In this document: in pieces, positions 44,660-62,220 of the stretch
Layout of the letters: each line of letters opens with the position of its first letter
How positions within the stretch are numbered: position 1 is the stretch's first letter
NCBI GenBank assembly: GCA_022432975.1
Contig: CM039512.1
Location: 40,541,086 to 40,605,085, forward strand
Reading direction: 5' to 3'
From: Begonia masoniana
Taxonomy: Eukaryota; Streptophyta; Magnoliopsida; Cucurbitales; Begoniaceae
Length of the DNA stretch: 64,000 bases
The notes under the pieces: model-generated
The model's input: only the letters and a program-made list of their open reading frames with translations
Database searches by the model: none
Told to the model about the DNA's origin: nothing
Made by a program: the position numbers and the translations under genes

Positions 44660-45313
44660 CCAAATGAATGTTTTTCACTGGATAAGAAAAAGGTTTTAAA
44701 CGAAACGGTTTTACAAATGTCATGCATATATGTGATGTTATGTCTAGTACGCTCCTTACTAAGCATTAGGCTTAACGTAGTTATTGTATGATGTAGGTGA
44801 CGAGAACGAAGGTGAGGAACCACCTTACGATGATCAAGTGTAGCGGTCGATGGGCGGAGCTCGCGGCGGCGGCTTGTGTTTTGGCTAGGCAGGGCTACTC
44901 ACGGTTAGAGGTTTTTGAGGGTCTTTAGTGACGTTTTTGAGTTAATGGTAAATTGTACAGATTTGTAAATGTTTAGATACATTACTAGGATGTTGGAGAC
45001 TGTATGGATAACGTAAAAGGTTTCGTAAAATGTTTTGTGGTGTTTCTGATGTTTTAAAACAGGTAGGAATGTTAAACTTTTAATCGGAACCACGCGGTTC
45101 GTTTTTATGAAAATCAGTTATATTTTAAGGTGATTTGTGTTGTGTTAGGGGGTTGGATAAAGGTTAAGTTTGAAGTATGTTTTATGGATGTATGTAACGA
45201 AGGTTGTGATGAAAGTGTGAGAAAGGAGGAAGGATTGATAGGTGTTATTTTTTTAGAGTGTTCTAGTGTGTTGTTTTGTGTTAAATCGTGAAGTGCAGGG
45301 GTGAAGTGAAGAG

Positions 45314-46845
<1,532 letters not shown>

Positions 46846-46921
46846 TTTTTATTAATTGTTTTCTTTTATTAAGAAATTGTTTTATTGTTTTATGTTTTCT
46901 AATACGTTTAGGAACGAGAAA

Positions 46922-47970
46922 ATGCCGAGAGCACCTAGACCGCCTCCAGAAAATCCTATGAATCAATTCATGAATATATTGCAACAACAGTCAGAGCAGA
47001 TCGGACTTTTGCTAAATCGAGAGGGAAATGGAAATGGACAAGGAAGTAATTCACAGGATCTAGGTGTAGCGGGGTTCAGACGGCTCAGGCCCCCTACCTT
47101 CGATGGTCAGTCTCCGAATCCCACAAGTGCCGAACAGTGGATTCGAAAAATAGAGAGCATGTTTGCCTATGCAAAGGTGGAGGAGGCCGATAAAGTGACG
47201 TGTGCATCGTTTAATTTAGAGAAGGATGCGATGTTTTGGTGGGATACAATTAAAGCGACTACCGATGTGGGAGTTATGCGTTGGGAAAGGTTCAAAACTG
47301 TGTTCTATAACAAGTACTTCAGTCGCACTCTTCGGGCTAGTAAGAAGGTGGAGTTTATGCAACTACGCCAAACAGGGTCGGTAGCTGAATATGTACGAAG
47401 GTTTGATGCACTATCTCGATATGCGGGGTATATGGTTTATGAGGAGGAGGATAAGATTCACCAGTTCGTACAAGGTTTGAAGCTGGAGATTCAGAAAGTT
47501 GGATGACGGTGGATGATGAGGATGTACCCTACCATAAGATAGTGGAAAGAGCCCTTGGACTTGATGATATAGAAATGAAGCTTCAACGACAAAGAGAAGC
47601 ATCGAGGAGGTTTAGAGATGCACGACCGCAACAACAAAGTCAAGGTTGGCAGCCACAAGCGCAACGTGGTGTCAAACGAGCCAATGAGACGCCGAGACTT
47701 CAAGATAAGGGGAAACGTCCGCAAGGGGCGTCGCAAGCTCCTACATGCCCTATTTGTTCAAAGAACCATTACGGGGAGTGCAAACTTCGTAGTGGACGAT
47801 GTTTTTGGTGTGACCAAGTGGGCCACAAGGCTGCCGATTGTATGGAGCTGAATAGGAAGCCGTCGGGTGGTCCCTCCCAGATCTTCTCCATGATTGAGGC
47901 CGAGGAAGCGGCTCAGCCTTCAGTGGTTACAGGTACTATTCTGGTTTGTGAAACACGGCCCATGTTCTAA
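46922..47970 (+). pseudogene. gag: gag of element 3, frameshifted
   Basis: The ATG at 46922 (MPRAPRPPPENP) follows the acceptor TACGTTTAG and GAACGAGAAA. The first frame holds the gag core: FRRLRPPTFDG, AEQWIRKIESMF, FWWDTIKATT and LRQTGSVAEYVRRF. At about 47500 a one-base change moves the frame; the second frame (to 47970) carries the QQQSQGWQPQAQRG linker and the zinc knuckles CPICSKNHYGEC and CFWCDQVGHKAADC, then the IEAEEAAQPSVVTGTIL junction to protease. Gag and pol were probably one continuous frame, as in Tekay-type elements. The sequence is closer to element 1 gag than to D gag. Confidence 0.88.
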
Positions 47971-50159
<2,189 letters not shown>

Positions 50160-50165
50160 TAAAAC

Positions 50166-50515
50166 ATTTAAACTTAATTTAAACAACCAAACAGTTCCAG
50201 AATTTCTATAACGTTTAAATAGCGGTTCTAAACCAAAACATTTTATACATTCATCAAAACAGTTTAAACCAAAACGTTTTACATACAATTACCAAAACGT
50301 TATCTAATCCCTATCCAGATCCAAACAACCTACAAACAACATTTAAACTTAATTTAAACAACCAAACAGTTCCAGAATTTCTATAACGTTTAAATAGCGG
50401 TTCTAAACCAAAACATTTTATACATTCATCAAAACAGTTTAAACCAAAACGTTTTACATACAATTACCAAAACGTTATCTAATCCCTATCCAGATCCAAA
50501 CAACCTAAATATTCT
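50166..50515. repeat. 175-bp tandem duplication
   Basis: ATTTAAACTTAATTTAAAC starts at 50166 and again at 50341, with the copies nearly identical. The right LTR has a single copy. Confidence 0.9.
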
Positions 50516-51137
50516 ATACAGTTATCAGATCACACATCCCAAAATAACCCCAGAGTCCATACATACATCCCCACGGGTCGTATCGCGCCTCGACTACTCA
50601 GCGCACTCCCACGAGCATCATCCATCAACTGCCTCCGACATCAGGAGGAGGAACGTCGTCCTCACCTGGATCTACGTCACCTAGCAGATCACCTACACCA
50701 TACAGACACATATGAGATATTGAAATCTCAGTAAGCTACGTAAATGCAGATGCATGCGTGCGTATGCCATTCAGAAATCATGCTCAGATTCAGATTACAG
50801 ATACAGAATTACAGATTACAGATTCATTACGTCACAGACAGACAGAATTGTCACCGAAACCTCTACCCACTAAGCGGAGAGGGCCCATCCAGCGGTCGGA
50901 CTACCCTTTCCACCTAGAGAGGGGGGGTACACGCTTGCAACACGCACAGCCGTGCCTGAGCCCCATCCCGCGTGACCAGAAACAGACAGATTACGTTTAT
51001 TCATTCAGATTTCGTTACAGATTTCATTTCAGATATACGTTCCTTTTCTTAAAAACACGTGCAGAAATTCCTTTTCATGACTTTCGAAAACCGTGATGCA
51101 TGAACAGTTCATATCAGCGGAAAGTAAACAAACAACC

Positions 51138-52211
<1,074 letters not shown>

Positions 52212-52251
52212 TAATAATATAATCAAAGGTCCGTACAAACCGGATATTACG

Positions 52252-52264
52252 TCTACCCTCTTTA
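52252..52264 (-). other. Polypurine tract of element D
   Basis: AAAGAGGGTAGA on the minus strand touches the LTR start, with GGACCAAAATTCTG upstream. Confidence 0.8.
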
Positions 52265-53258
52265 TTCAGAATTTTGGTCCACAAAATTAAATACACAAAC
52301 AGATCAGGATACTTAGTCATCATATCCTGCTGTCGCTCCCTGGTAGCCTCTTCCACCTCGTGATTCCGCCATAGAATTTTGACTAGCGGAATTTCTTTGT
52401 TGCGTAGAACCTTGATGGAATGCTCCAAAATACGTACTGGCCTCACCTCATAGCTCAAGGTAGGCTGCACCTCGATCTCTGTAGTCTCTACGATATGCGA
52501 CGGATCGCGCAAGCACTTCCGAAGCATAGATACGTGAAATACGTCGTGGATACCCTCCATAGAAGCCGGAAGCTGCAATCTGTACGCCAACTTCCCGATC
52601 CTCTTCAGAATAGGAAAGGGTCCCACAATACGAGGGTTTAGCTTACCCCTCCTTCCAAATCTCGCAACGCCTTTGAACGGAGAAACTTTAAGGTAAACCT
52701 CGTCACCTTCCTCGAACTCTAGCTCTCTTCCGTCTCGTGTCAGCATAGCTCTTCTGTCGGCTCTGAGCTACTTCAATGCGCTGTCGGATAACGGCAATCT
52801 TCTCTGCCGTCTGCTGCAGAATCTCAGGTCCAACGACGCTGGCCTCGCCAACCTCGTCCCAATACAGCGGAGATCTGCACTTTCGACCATATAAGGCTTC
52901 ATACGGAGCCATACCGATAGTAGCCTGGAAGCTGTTGTTGTACGAGAACTCGATCAGTGGCAAATACCTGCTCCACGATCCCTGAAACTCAAGCACACAC
53001 GCTCTGAGCATATCCTCCAAAATCTGATTCGTCCTCTCTGTCTGACCATCAGTCTGAGGATGAAACGCTGTGCTGAAGTTAAGCTGAGTCCCCATAGCTC
53101 TATGCAAACTCTTCCAGAACTTCGATGTAAACCTCGGATCTCGATCCGAGACAATAGAAACTGGCACTCCGTGCAATCTGCACAATCTCCTGTACATAGA
53201 GCTCTGCGAGCTGATCCATAGACGATGTCATCTTCACAGGCAAAAAGTGAGCCTGACT
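52265..53258 (-). pseudogene. pol: Integrase core and chromodomain, element D
   Basis: The catalytic core (53197-52735) has SDRDPRFTS with the second Asp and QTDGQTERTNQ with the Glu. A frameshift near 52735 separates it from the C-terminal part (52746-52265), which has GPFPILKRIG and the group II chromodomain-like end TLSYEVRPVRIL, then KILWRNHEVEEAT. The chromodomain of such elements is thought to guide integration to heterochromatin. It is closely related to the element B integrase. The frame lacks a stop before the polypurine tract and runs on into the LTR, so the end is altered. Confidence 0.9.
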
Positions 53259-54365
53259 TTGTCAATCAGGTCCACAATAACCCAAATGCCGTCATGGCCT
53301 CTCGTAGTCCTCGGGAGCCCCACAATGAAATCCATGGAGATCTGCTCCCACTTCCACTCCGGAATCGGCAGTGGTAACAGTGTTCCAGCGGGTCTCTGGT
53401 GCTCAGCCTTTACCTGCTGACATACTAGGTAGGTCTCAACATACTTGGCAACCTCCCTCTTCATGTTCGGCCACCAGAAGTGTTGTCTCAAATCCCGGTA
53501 CATCTTGGTACTCCCCGGGTGCACAGAATATGCCGAAGAATGTGCCTCGGCCAATATCTCCTTCTTTAGATCCTCGTCACTAGGCACGTACCACCTATGC
53601 CTGAACTTCAGAATACCATCCTCTGATAAATGGAAATCTGACGAGTCTCCCAATGTCATGCTAGATCGAAGCTCCATACACTCCGAATCACTCTGCTGAG
53701 CCTCGCGTATACGATCTAGAATGGTTGGCCTGAGAGAAATAGTTGCAAGCATATAGGACAACTCTGCCACTATCTCCACGTCGAATCTCTCAATCTCAGA
53801 CCGCAGCGTAACTGACATCGCTGCTAATGATGGCTGACTCGCAGGAGGCACTCTACTCAATGCATCGGCCACCTTGTTCGCCTTTCCTGGGTGGTACTTG
53901 ATATCAAAATCGTAATCATTGACGAACTCAAGCCATCGCCTCTGTCGCATGTTCAGCTCCTTCTGCGTAAATAAGTACTTCAAACTCTTGTGGTCGGAGA
54001 ATATCTCGCACTGCTGCCCATATAAGTAATGTCTCCATATCTTCAGTGCGAAAACCACAGCTGCTAGCTCAAGGTCGTGTGTGGGGTAGTTCTGCTCATA
54101 CGGCTTCAGCTGCCGAGATGCATAAGAAATAACCTTCCCCTCCTGCATCAATACACAACCGAGTCCCACTCCCGATGCATCACAATAAACACTGTATCTG
54201 ACACCTTCATCAGGTAGCGCCAGTACTGGGGCAGTGGTCAATCTCTGCTTTAACTCCATAAAGCTGTCATCACAAGCAGACGACCATACAAACTTCTCGT
54301 TCTTCCGAGTCAATCGTGTAAGAGGAAGTGCGATCTTCGAGAATCCCTCTATAAACTTCCGATAA
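53259..54365 (-). pseudogene. pol: RNase H and integrase N terminus, element D
   Basis: In this frame the RNase H Asp is in [11 protein letters not shown], the Glu in HDLELAAVV and the third Asp in [13 protein letters not shown], all intact. The end has [10 protein letters not shown]. The integrase zinc-binding domain follows: His in [12 protein letters not shown] and Cys in CQQV (one Cys in YLVCQQ; the partner position reads Y in VETYLVC, so the HHCC set looks damaged). [14 protein letters not shown] carries the first catalytic Asp. The frame breaks near 53258 at VIVDLID, before LTKSAHF-type sequence. Confidence 0.9.
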
Positions 54366-55895
54366 TAACCGGCCTAATCCGAGAAATCCACGCACCTCAC
54401 GTACGTTCTTCGGCTGTGGCCAATCTCTGACCACCTGAATCTTGCTCGGATCCACAGAAACTCCGTCCTGTGATATAATATGGCCCAGAAAACTCACTCT
54501 GTCAAGCCAGAATTCGCACTTAGAAAACTTCGGATATAGATGATGCTGACATAACGTGCTCAGAACTATCCTCAGATGGTCCTCGTGCTCTTCCTTCGTC
54601 TTAGAGTAAATCAAGATGTCGTCGATAAACACCACAACGAACTTATCCAGGTACTCTCTGAAGACACGGTTCATCAGATCCATAAACGCTGCAGGAGCAT
54701 TAGTGAGTCCAAAAGACATGACAAGGAACTCATAATGCCCATACCTCGTTCGGAAGGCCGTCTTTGGTATATCATCCATCCGGACCTTCAGCTGATTGTA
54801 ACCCGAGCGTAGATCAATCCTGGAAAATACTCGGGCACCCTGTAGCTGATCAAATAAGTCGTCAATCCGGGGCAGTGGATACTTATTCTTCACTGTGAGC
54901 TTATTCAGCTCCCTGTAGTCGATACACATCCTGAGGGTCCCGTCTTTCTTTTTAACAAACAGAACGGGCGCACCCCAGGGTGATACGCTAGGTCGGATGA
55001 AACCCTTCTCTAACAATTCGTCGAGCTGAGTCCTCAACTCCTTCAACTCGGCCGGTGCCAATCGATAAGGGTTCTTAAACCTCGGTGCAGAGTTAGGATA
55101 GACGTCAATAGTGAACTCAATCTCCCGGTCCGGTGGTAATCCGGGAAGATCATCAAGAAAGATGCCAGAAAACTCTCTGACAATAGGAATATCGCTCGGC
55201 TTCAATCCGCTGAGCAACTGACAATCAAAGACAGAGGCCAAATAAATAGAGCACGCACCTTTGATGTGCTCGTTGACCTCCATGGAATAAGAAATAGGCG
55301 AGCTACTCAATCTGCTCATCGCCTGATAAGAAAACTCAGCTTTACCCGGAGGTCGAAAGGTGACAATCCCGGATCGACAGTCGATGGTGGCGTAGTGCTG
55401 TGCAAGCCAGTCCATCCCCAAGATAAGATCATAGTGCTCGATGCCCATAACAATAAGGCGAGCATGGAGGGTGCGATCCCCAACCGAGATAATATTGCCC
55501 TGGACAATACGGCCTGACTGCACACGCTCTCCTGAAGGTAGCATCACGCTATACTCGCATTCTGCTAACTCAGGCGCAAGCCTCAATCTCGACACACAAG
55601 TGGTGGAAATAAAAGAATGTGTAGCCCCCGTGTCTAGTAAAGAAAATACAGGAACGCCAGTAACCAGTATAGTACCTGCTATCACGGCTGGCTGATCCTC
55701 GTTGTCAACATCTCCAGGCTCAATAAGTGCGAATATCCTCGGCGTAACTCTCCTCTGATCTCCGCCTAACTGATCACGGCCCTGTAGCGGACAATCTCTG
55801 ACAAAGTGGCCAATATCTCCACATCTATAACACTTGTTCGTGCCAACTCGGCACTCGCCACCATGCTCCTTCTGGCACCTGGGGCACCATGGCAT
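54366..55895 (-). pseudogene. pol: Zinc knuckle, protease and RT, element D
   Basis: From 55895 the frame gives zinc-knuckle motifs [12 protein letters not shown] and [14 protein letters not shown], the protease active site [10 protein letters not shown] (about residue 87), and the reverse transcriptase with [20 protein letters not shown], the palm motif [12 protein letters not shown] and [16 protein letters not shown]. This long stretch is intact. An extra G near 54373, in the GLGR region after FLGL, shifts the frame before RNase H. Confidence 0.92.
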
Positions 55896-56350
55896 CGGAG
55901 GAGCCCCTGTACTTGCTTTCCCTTGCCTCTATCGTTACCTCCCTCAAGAGGTCTCTTCACACCCCTAAGCTGTGGCTGAGGTGGCTGTGCTCTAGGCTGC
56001 CATCCCTGATTCCGAGACTGAGGACGGATCTCTCGGAAGAAGCCCTTCGCTGGCTCCCTCTGTCTAACACAAGTGGCTCTGGCAGCCTCTATGTCCAGAG
56101 CTCTAGCTGTGATGTCAGAAAAGGGCACGTCGATAATACCTGAGACCACAACATGCATCCGTATCTCCGGATTAAGTCCCTCCATAAACTGGTGCACCTT
56201 CTCCTCGTTATCGCGACAAGACGAGGTGCAAACCTGGACAATGCCTCAAACCTCCGAATATAATCCGCAACTGAACCAGTCTGCTTCAGCTGCGTAAACT
56301 CGTTTCCTTTTGCCACTCTCATTGTGCGGGCTGAAATACTTTCGAAGATA
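55890..56350 (-). pseudogene. gag: gag C-terminal half, element D
   Basis: The piece starts TMRVAKGNEFTQLKQ and continues QTGSVADYIRRFEALSRF, then shifts frame near 56197 to HQFMEGLNPEIRMHV, the QSRNQGWQPRAQPPQ linker, and shifts again near 55895 into the zinc knuckle. The N-terminal half is displaced to 57830-58276 by a 1.5-kb duplicated segment. Confidence 0.85.
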
Positions 56351-56351
56351 G

Positions 56352-56854
<503 letters not shown>

Positions 56855-56919
56855 GATGAAGGATGTCCGCGTATGGCTGTGCAGTCGAGCAGTCTACAGA
56901 ATCGATTTTAAAACCCGGG

Positions 56920-56931
56920 GCTCTGATACCA
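56920..56931 (-). other. Primer-binding site in the duplicated copy
   Basis: TGGTATCAGAGC on the minus strand, three nt from TGTAACACCCC at 56935. This LTR end differs from that at 58441 (TGTAACAACC), so the two copies are not simple duplicates or have since diverged. Confidence 0.85.
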
Positions 56932-57143
56932 TAATGTAACACCCCTAAAACTGTACCCACTTTTGCGTACATATATTATTATTATTATTATTATTTTTTT
57001 ACTTTTTACTTTCTTATAGTTTAAATAAAACCTTCGTGCGGAATTAAAACTGTAGTTGAAATCAAAACTGAAATCGGAATTAAAATGGAACCTTGAACAT
57101 TTAAAACAACTATAAAACAATCAATAAAAATTTAAAAACATTA

Positions 57144-57670
<527 letters not shown>

Positions 57671-57829
57671 TTAAAACAGATCAGAAAAGAGGGAGGGCAG
57701 AATTGGAACTCTGCCCTCGAAAAGATGCAGCGACCGGGCGCTGCTATATGCAGCGCTCGGTCGCCGAGTGCGCTGCATAATGCAGCGCACGATCGCTGCA
57801 TTATGCAGCGCCTGGTCGCTGCATTTGGC

Positions 57830-58276
57830 CACTCTCACTGTGCGGCTGAAATACTTGTCGAAGAATAAGAACTTGAATCGATCCCAAGTCATAACTGATA
57901 CGTCCGTCGTTGCCTTGATGGAATCCCACCAGAAACGGGCATCCATCGCTAAGTGAAAGGTAGCATACGCCACCTTGCTCCCGTTCCCAACCTCGGCATA
58001 AGCCAACATATCCTCCATCACCCGGATCCATTCCTCGGCACGCGTCGGATCCGATGACTGGCCTTCGAATACTGGAGGCCGTAGGCCTTGAAACCTCTGC
58101 ATGCCCAGATTACTGGGGACTACCAGCTCCTGAGCCCTCTGATTCTCTCGCTGTTGCTCTCGATTTACTAGGTCCGTAATTTGCTGCGCTTGCCGGTCCA
58201 TATGCTGGGACTGGCGGTCTAACAACTCCGTAAGGCGATCCATCGCGTCGTCTCTAGGATCCCTTCCTCGAACCAT
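57830..58276 (-). pseudogene. gag: gag N-terminal half, element D
   Basis: The ATG at 58276 (MVRGRDPRDDAMDRL) follows the candidate intron. A Gln/Arg-rich, probably helical stretch (DRQSQHMDRQAQQITDLVN) comes first, then the gag core with FQGLRPPVFEG, AEEWIRVMEDML, FWWDSIKATT and FFDKYFSRTVRVAK. At 57830 it runs into LTR hairpin sequence; the continuation (RVAKGNEF) is at 56322. Confidence 0.9.
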
Positions 58277-58289
58277 ATTTATAAAAATC

Positions 58290-58353
58290 CTATAAAATTT
58301 AAAACAAGTAATCTCTAAGAAACAAAATCAAATAAAGCTATAAACAGACTTAC
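58290..58353 (-). other. Candidate 64-nt intron before gag (element D)
   Basis: On the minus strand CAACT precedes GTAAGTCTG, and the interval ends AAATTTTATAG before GATTTTTATAAATATGG. Layout equals that in elements 1 and C. Confidence 0.5.
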
Positions 58354-58424
58354 AGTTGATGAAGGATGTCCGCGTAGTGGCTGTGCAGTCGAGCAGTCTA
58401 CAGAATCGATTTTAAAACCCGGGG

Positions 58425-58436
58425 GCTCTGATACCA
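58425..58436 (-). other. Primer-binding site of element D
   Basis: TGGTATCAGAGC on the minus strand, four nt from the 5' LTR start at 58441. It is the standard plant initiator tRNA-Met site. Confidence 0.92.
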
Positions 58437-58450
58437 TAAATGTAACAACC

Positions 58451-58645
58451 AAACAGTTTAAACCAAAACATTTTATAACGTTCATCAAACAGTTTAAACC
58501 AAAACATTTTATAACGTTCATCAAACAGTTTAAACCAAAACATTTTATAACGTTCATCAAACAGTTTAAACCAAAACATTTTATAACGTTCATCAAACAG
58601 TTTAAACCAAAACATTTTATAACGTTCATCAAACAGTTTAAACCA
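58451..58645. repeat. 36-bp array (five units and a part)
   Basis: AAACAGTTTAAACC recurs at 58451, 58487, 58523, 58559, 58595 and 58631. A single related word stands at 59170-59200 and in the left LTR, the probable source. Confidence 0.93.
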
Positions 58646-58728
58646 ATTTAAAAACATATAAAAAAAAACTTTAAACAGATCAGAAAAGAGGGAGGCAGAA
58701 TTGGAACTCTGCCCTCGAAAAGATGCAG

Positions 58729-58960
58729 CGACCGGGCGCTGCTATATGCAGCGCTCGGTCGCCGATGTGCGCTGGCATATGCAGCGCACGATCGCTGCAT
58801 TAGCAGCGCCTGGTCGCTGCATTGCAGCGATCAGTTGCTGCCTGCAGTGACCAGCACGGCGCCCAATCGCTCTCTGCCGTCCAAGAACAGAACACTTAGC
58901 TCCCTGGAATTTCCAGAGAGCAAACCACTCCATTTCACTCTCTGGAATTCGATTCCAGGG
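58729..58960. repeat. GC-rich hairpin cluster in LTR U5 (element D)
   Basis: GCGACCGGGCGCTGC pairs with GCAGCGCTCGGTCGC (one mismatch, 5-nt loop). In the duplicate at 57727-57828, GTGCGCTGCAT pairs perfectly with ATGCAGCGCAC. CTCTCTGGAATTCGATTCCAGGGAG at about 58940-58960 repeats the CTCTCTGGA stem of element 1. The start is about 288 nt from the LTR end. Confidence 0.75.
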
Positions 58961-60008
58961 AGCACTTCTCATCCACCATTCTTTACACCTTTCTCATTTT
59001 TCACACCCTTCACATTCCTATCATAAACACTTATAGCTTAAATCCAACCGACTCACAGCGGACTTTACGAAGTCCAACTGCGTGGATAACTCTAAAAACC
59101 GAGCCATCCGTATCCATTAAAAACTTCATAACATTTAATTTACAACAAACAGTTCAGTTTATACATTCATCAAAACAGTTTAAACCAAAGACGTTTTACA
59201 TACAATTACCAAACGTTATCTAATCTCTATCCAGATCCAACAACCTAAATATTCTTACAGTTATCAGATCACACATCCCAAAATAACCCCAGAGTCCATA
59301 CATACATCCCCACGGGTCGTATCGCGCCTCGACTACTCAGCGCACTCCCACGAGCATCATCCATCAGCTGCTCCTACATCAGGAGGGGAATATCATCCTC
59401 ACCTGGGTCAACGTAACCTAGAACTCACCTACACCATACAGACACATATGAGATATTGAAATCTCAGTAAGCTACGTAAATGCAAATGCATGCGTGCGTA
59501 TGCCATTCAGAAATCATGCTCAATTCAGATTACAGATACAGAATTACAGATTACAGATTCATTACGTCACAGACAGACAGAATTGTCACCGAAACCTCTA
59601 CCCACTAAGCGGAGAGGGCCCATCCAGCGGTCGGACTACCCTTTCCACCTAGAGAGGGGGGTACACGCTTGCAACACGCACAGCCGTGCCTGAGCCCCAT
59701 CCCGCGTGACCAGAAACAGACAGATTACGTTTATTCATTCAGATTTCGTTACAGATTTCATTTCAGATATACGTTCCTTTTCTTAAAAAACACGTGCAGA
59801 AATTCCTTTTCATGACTTTCGAAAACCGTGATGCATGAACAGTTCATATCAGCGGAAAGTAAACAAACAACATACATATTAACCAGACAATACAACATAA
59901 CCTAGCTACCCAACCTAAACAACGTAAAACAAGGAACCCTCAAGGATCCTTGATACGACGACGAAGTATGGTGTAGACCTTTCGGTCAAGCAAGTCACGA
60001 GAACTTAC

Positions 60009-60052
60009 CTTGAGCGCGCAGAATATCAAGCTTCGTCCACGGGAGTCGTTAC
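60009..60052 (-). other. Candidate 44-nt leader microexon (element D)
   Basis: On the minus strand TTTCCTTAG precedes the interval, which ends CTCAAG before GTAAGTTC. Donor 1 (GTATGTAGC) is at 60398-60403, giving a 351-nt candidate intron. An identical second copy lies at 61678-61721. Candidate intron 2 runs to 59429 (580 nt). Confidence 0.5.
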
Positions 60053-60543
60053 CTAAGGAAATTTCACCAATTGACGTTAATACGAGCTTAAACTCTTAAA
60101 TGTCCGAAACTAATAAAATCCTTATCTTAGCTAATCGATGTTTTTACATAACGATTTACGCTCGGAAATCTCGAAATTCATATTACAAGTTATTCCGAAA
60201 ACTCGAAAATTTAACAATTTATAACTTGTTCGCAAATTGATTTCTCTTCGTCCATAACGTCCAATACGTTCAATTTATACTTAATCACGACTAACCTATT
60301 AATTACGAAGCCTAAATCGCGTTTTAACGAAAAAGCTATTTAAACCCTAACCCTAAATCGAACCAAAACTCGAAATAAACGACCGAAGACTAAAGCTACA
60401 TACCGAGGGTTGTGAGAGGAGAAGAAATGACGAGGAACGGAGGAGAAACGGAGGAGATCGGAGGTCGGAACGGTTGAGGAATCGCCGCGGGCCGAGAGGA
60501 GAAGTCGCAGAGGAGAAAGAGAAACCATTTTGCCCTTCTCAAG

Positions 60544-60552
60544 TTTTATATA
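60544..60552 (-). promoter_or_regulatory. TATA box of element D LTR
   Basis: TATATAAAA on the minus strand is followed by GGGCAAAATGG and a CT-rich leader. A second copy is at about 61859-61867. Confidence 0.6.
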
Positions 60553-60631
60553 TTAGTTTCGTCCTTCGTTTCGTTAATCGTCCAACGATTCGGATTCTCG
60601 AAAGTTCCATATTTTGCCAATAACTTTTATT

Positions 60632-61427
60632 CATTACGTCACAGACAGACAGAATTGTCACCGAAACCTCTACCCACTAAGCGGAGAGGGCCCATCCAGC
60701 GGTCGGACTACCCTTTCCACCTAGAGAGGGGGGGTACACGCTTGCAACACGCACAGCCGTGCCTGAGCCCCATCCCGCGTGACCAGAAACAGACAGATTA
60801 CGTTTATTCATTCAGATTTCGTTACAGATTCATTACGTCACAGACAGACAGAATTGTCACCGAAACCTCTACCCACTAAGCGGAGAGGGCCCATCCAGCG
60901 GTCGGACTACCCTTTCCACCTAGAGAGGGGGGGTACACGCTTGCAACACGCACAGCCGTGCCTGAGCCCCATCCCGCGTGACCAGAAACAGACAGATTAC
61001 GTTTATTCATTCAGATTTCGTTACAGATTCATTACGTCACAGACAGACAGAATTGTCACCGAAACCTCTACCCACTAAGCGGAGAGGGCCCATCCAGCGG
61101 TCGGACTACCCTTTCCACCTAGAGAGGGGGGGTACACGCTTGCAACACGCACAGCCGTGCCTGAGCCCCATCCCGCGTGACCAGAAACAGACAGATTACG
61201 TTTATTCATTCAGATTTCGTTACAGATTCATTACGTCACAGACAGACAGAATTGTCACCGAAACCTCTACCCACTAAGCGGAGAGGGCCCATCCAGCGGT
61301 CGGACTACCCTTTCCACCTAGAGAGGGGGGGTACACGCTTGCAACACGCACAGCCGTGCCTGAGCCCCATCCCGCGTGACCAGAAACAGACAGATTACGT
61401 TTATTCATTCAGATTTCGTTACAGATT
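60632..61427. repeat. Four perfect 199-bp copies in the D LTR
   Basis: CATTACGTCACAGACAGAC starts at 60632, 60831, 61030 and 61229. Single copies with one-base differences stand at about 50827 and 59560. The block lies in the candidate second intron. Confidence 0.95.
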
Positions 61428-62220
61428 TCATTTCAGATATACGTTCCTTTTCTTAAAAACACGTGCAGAAATTCCTTTTCATGACTTTCGAAAACCGTGA
61501 TGCATGAACAGTTCATATCAGCGGAAAGTAAACAAACAACATACATATTAACCAGACAATACAACATAACCTAGCTACCCAACCTAAACAACGTAAAACA
61601 AGGAACCCTCAAGGATCCTTGATACGACGACGAAGTATGGTGTAGACCTTTCGGTCAAGCAAGTCACGAGAACTTACCTTGAGCGCGCAGAATATCAAGC
61701 TTCGTCCACGGGAGTCGTTACCTAAGGAAATTTCACCAATTGACGTTAATACGAGCTTAAACTCTTAAATGTCCGAAACTAATAAAATCCTTATCTTAGC
61801 TAATCGATGTTTTTAATAGAAATTATTTTGCAAATTACCATTTTGCCCTTCTCAAGTTTTATATATTAGTTTCGTCCTTCGTTTCGTTAATCGTCCAACG
61901 ATTTGGGTTCACCAAATTTCGTTATTTCACCGACAAGTCCAACTTACTATTTGGGATTTATTAAAACCGTCCGTTCGCAATTTGGACCTCGTTTGCTATT
62001 TTTACGAGAACGTCTCTTACATTACGAAAAGCGTATTTACTCGGAATATAGTGTTTGATCTCCGAAAATTTCTGTAAATTCCTTAAAATTCTTATTATTC
62101 GTTAGAATCGTAATGACGCTTTCTTTTTGTGAAACGGACCTGATTTGATATATTTACCAAAAATGCCACTAACAATATAATAATAATATAATCAAAGGTC
62201 CGTACAAACCGGATATTACA

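Larger units (their letters stand above)
41843..45313 (+). repeat. Element 3 LTR (ends not visible)
   Basis: Homology to the element 1 LTR is clear in U3 (GCGAACGGGAAGTTTCGTTAGA) and around the acceptor (CTTACTAAGCATTAGGCTTAA). In order it carries four copies of a 213-bp U3 block, a TATA-like word, a GGCGATTTCC leader, donor 1 (42873), the candidate microexon, a 23-bp array, and the acceptor at 44795-44796. The U5 end, where related LTRs have hairpins, is replaced by poly-A. Confidence 0.75.
58441..62220 (-). repeat. Element D, 5' LTR (about 3.8 kb, internally duplicated)
   Basis: The plus-strand ends are TGTAACAACC and GGATATTACA. It holds a 36-bp array, a hairpin cluster, the acceptor at 59429-59430, a complete leader and TATA region (60009-60552), a jump back at about 60630 into four 199-bp copies, and a second leader copy whose region from 61813 lacks about 390 nt, including donor 1 and first exon. 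The U3 word GCGAACGG is near 61970 on the minus strand. Confidence 0.85.

Noticed and set aside
58315..58657. Repeat protein with 12-residue units
   Set aside because: 36 is a multiple of three, so the 36-bp array gives a periodic frame in every phase; single-copy relatives in the other LTR are non-coding.
60655..61500. Repeated frames of about 100 codons with identical sequence
   Set aside because: The 199-bp repeat happens to lack stops in one frame; the sequence is LTR leader/intron DNA.
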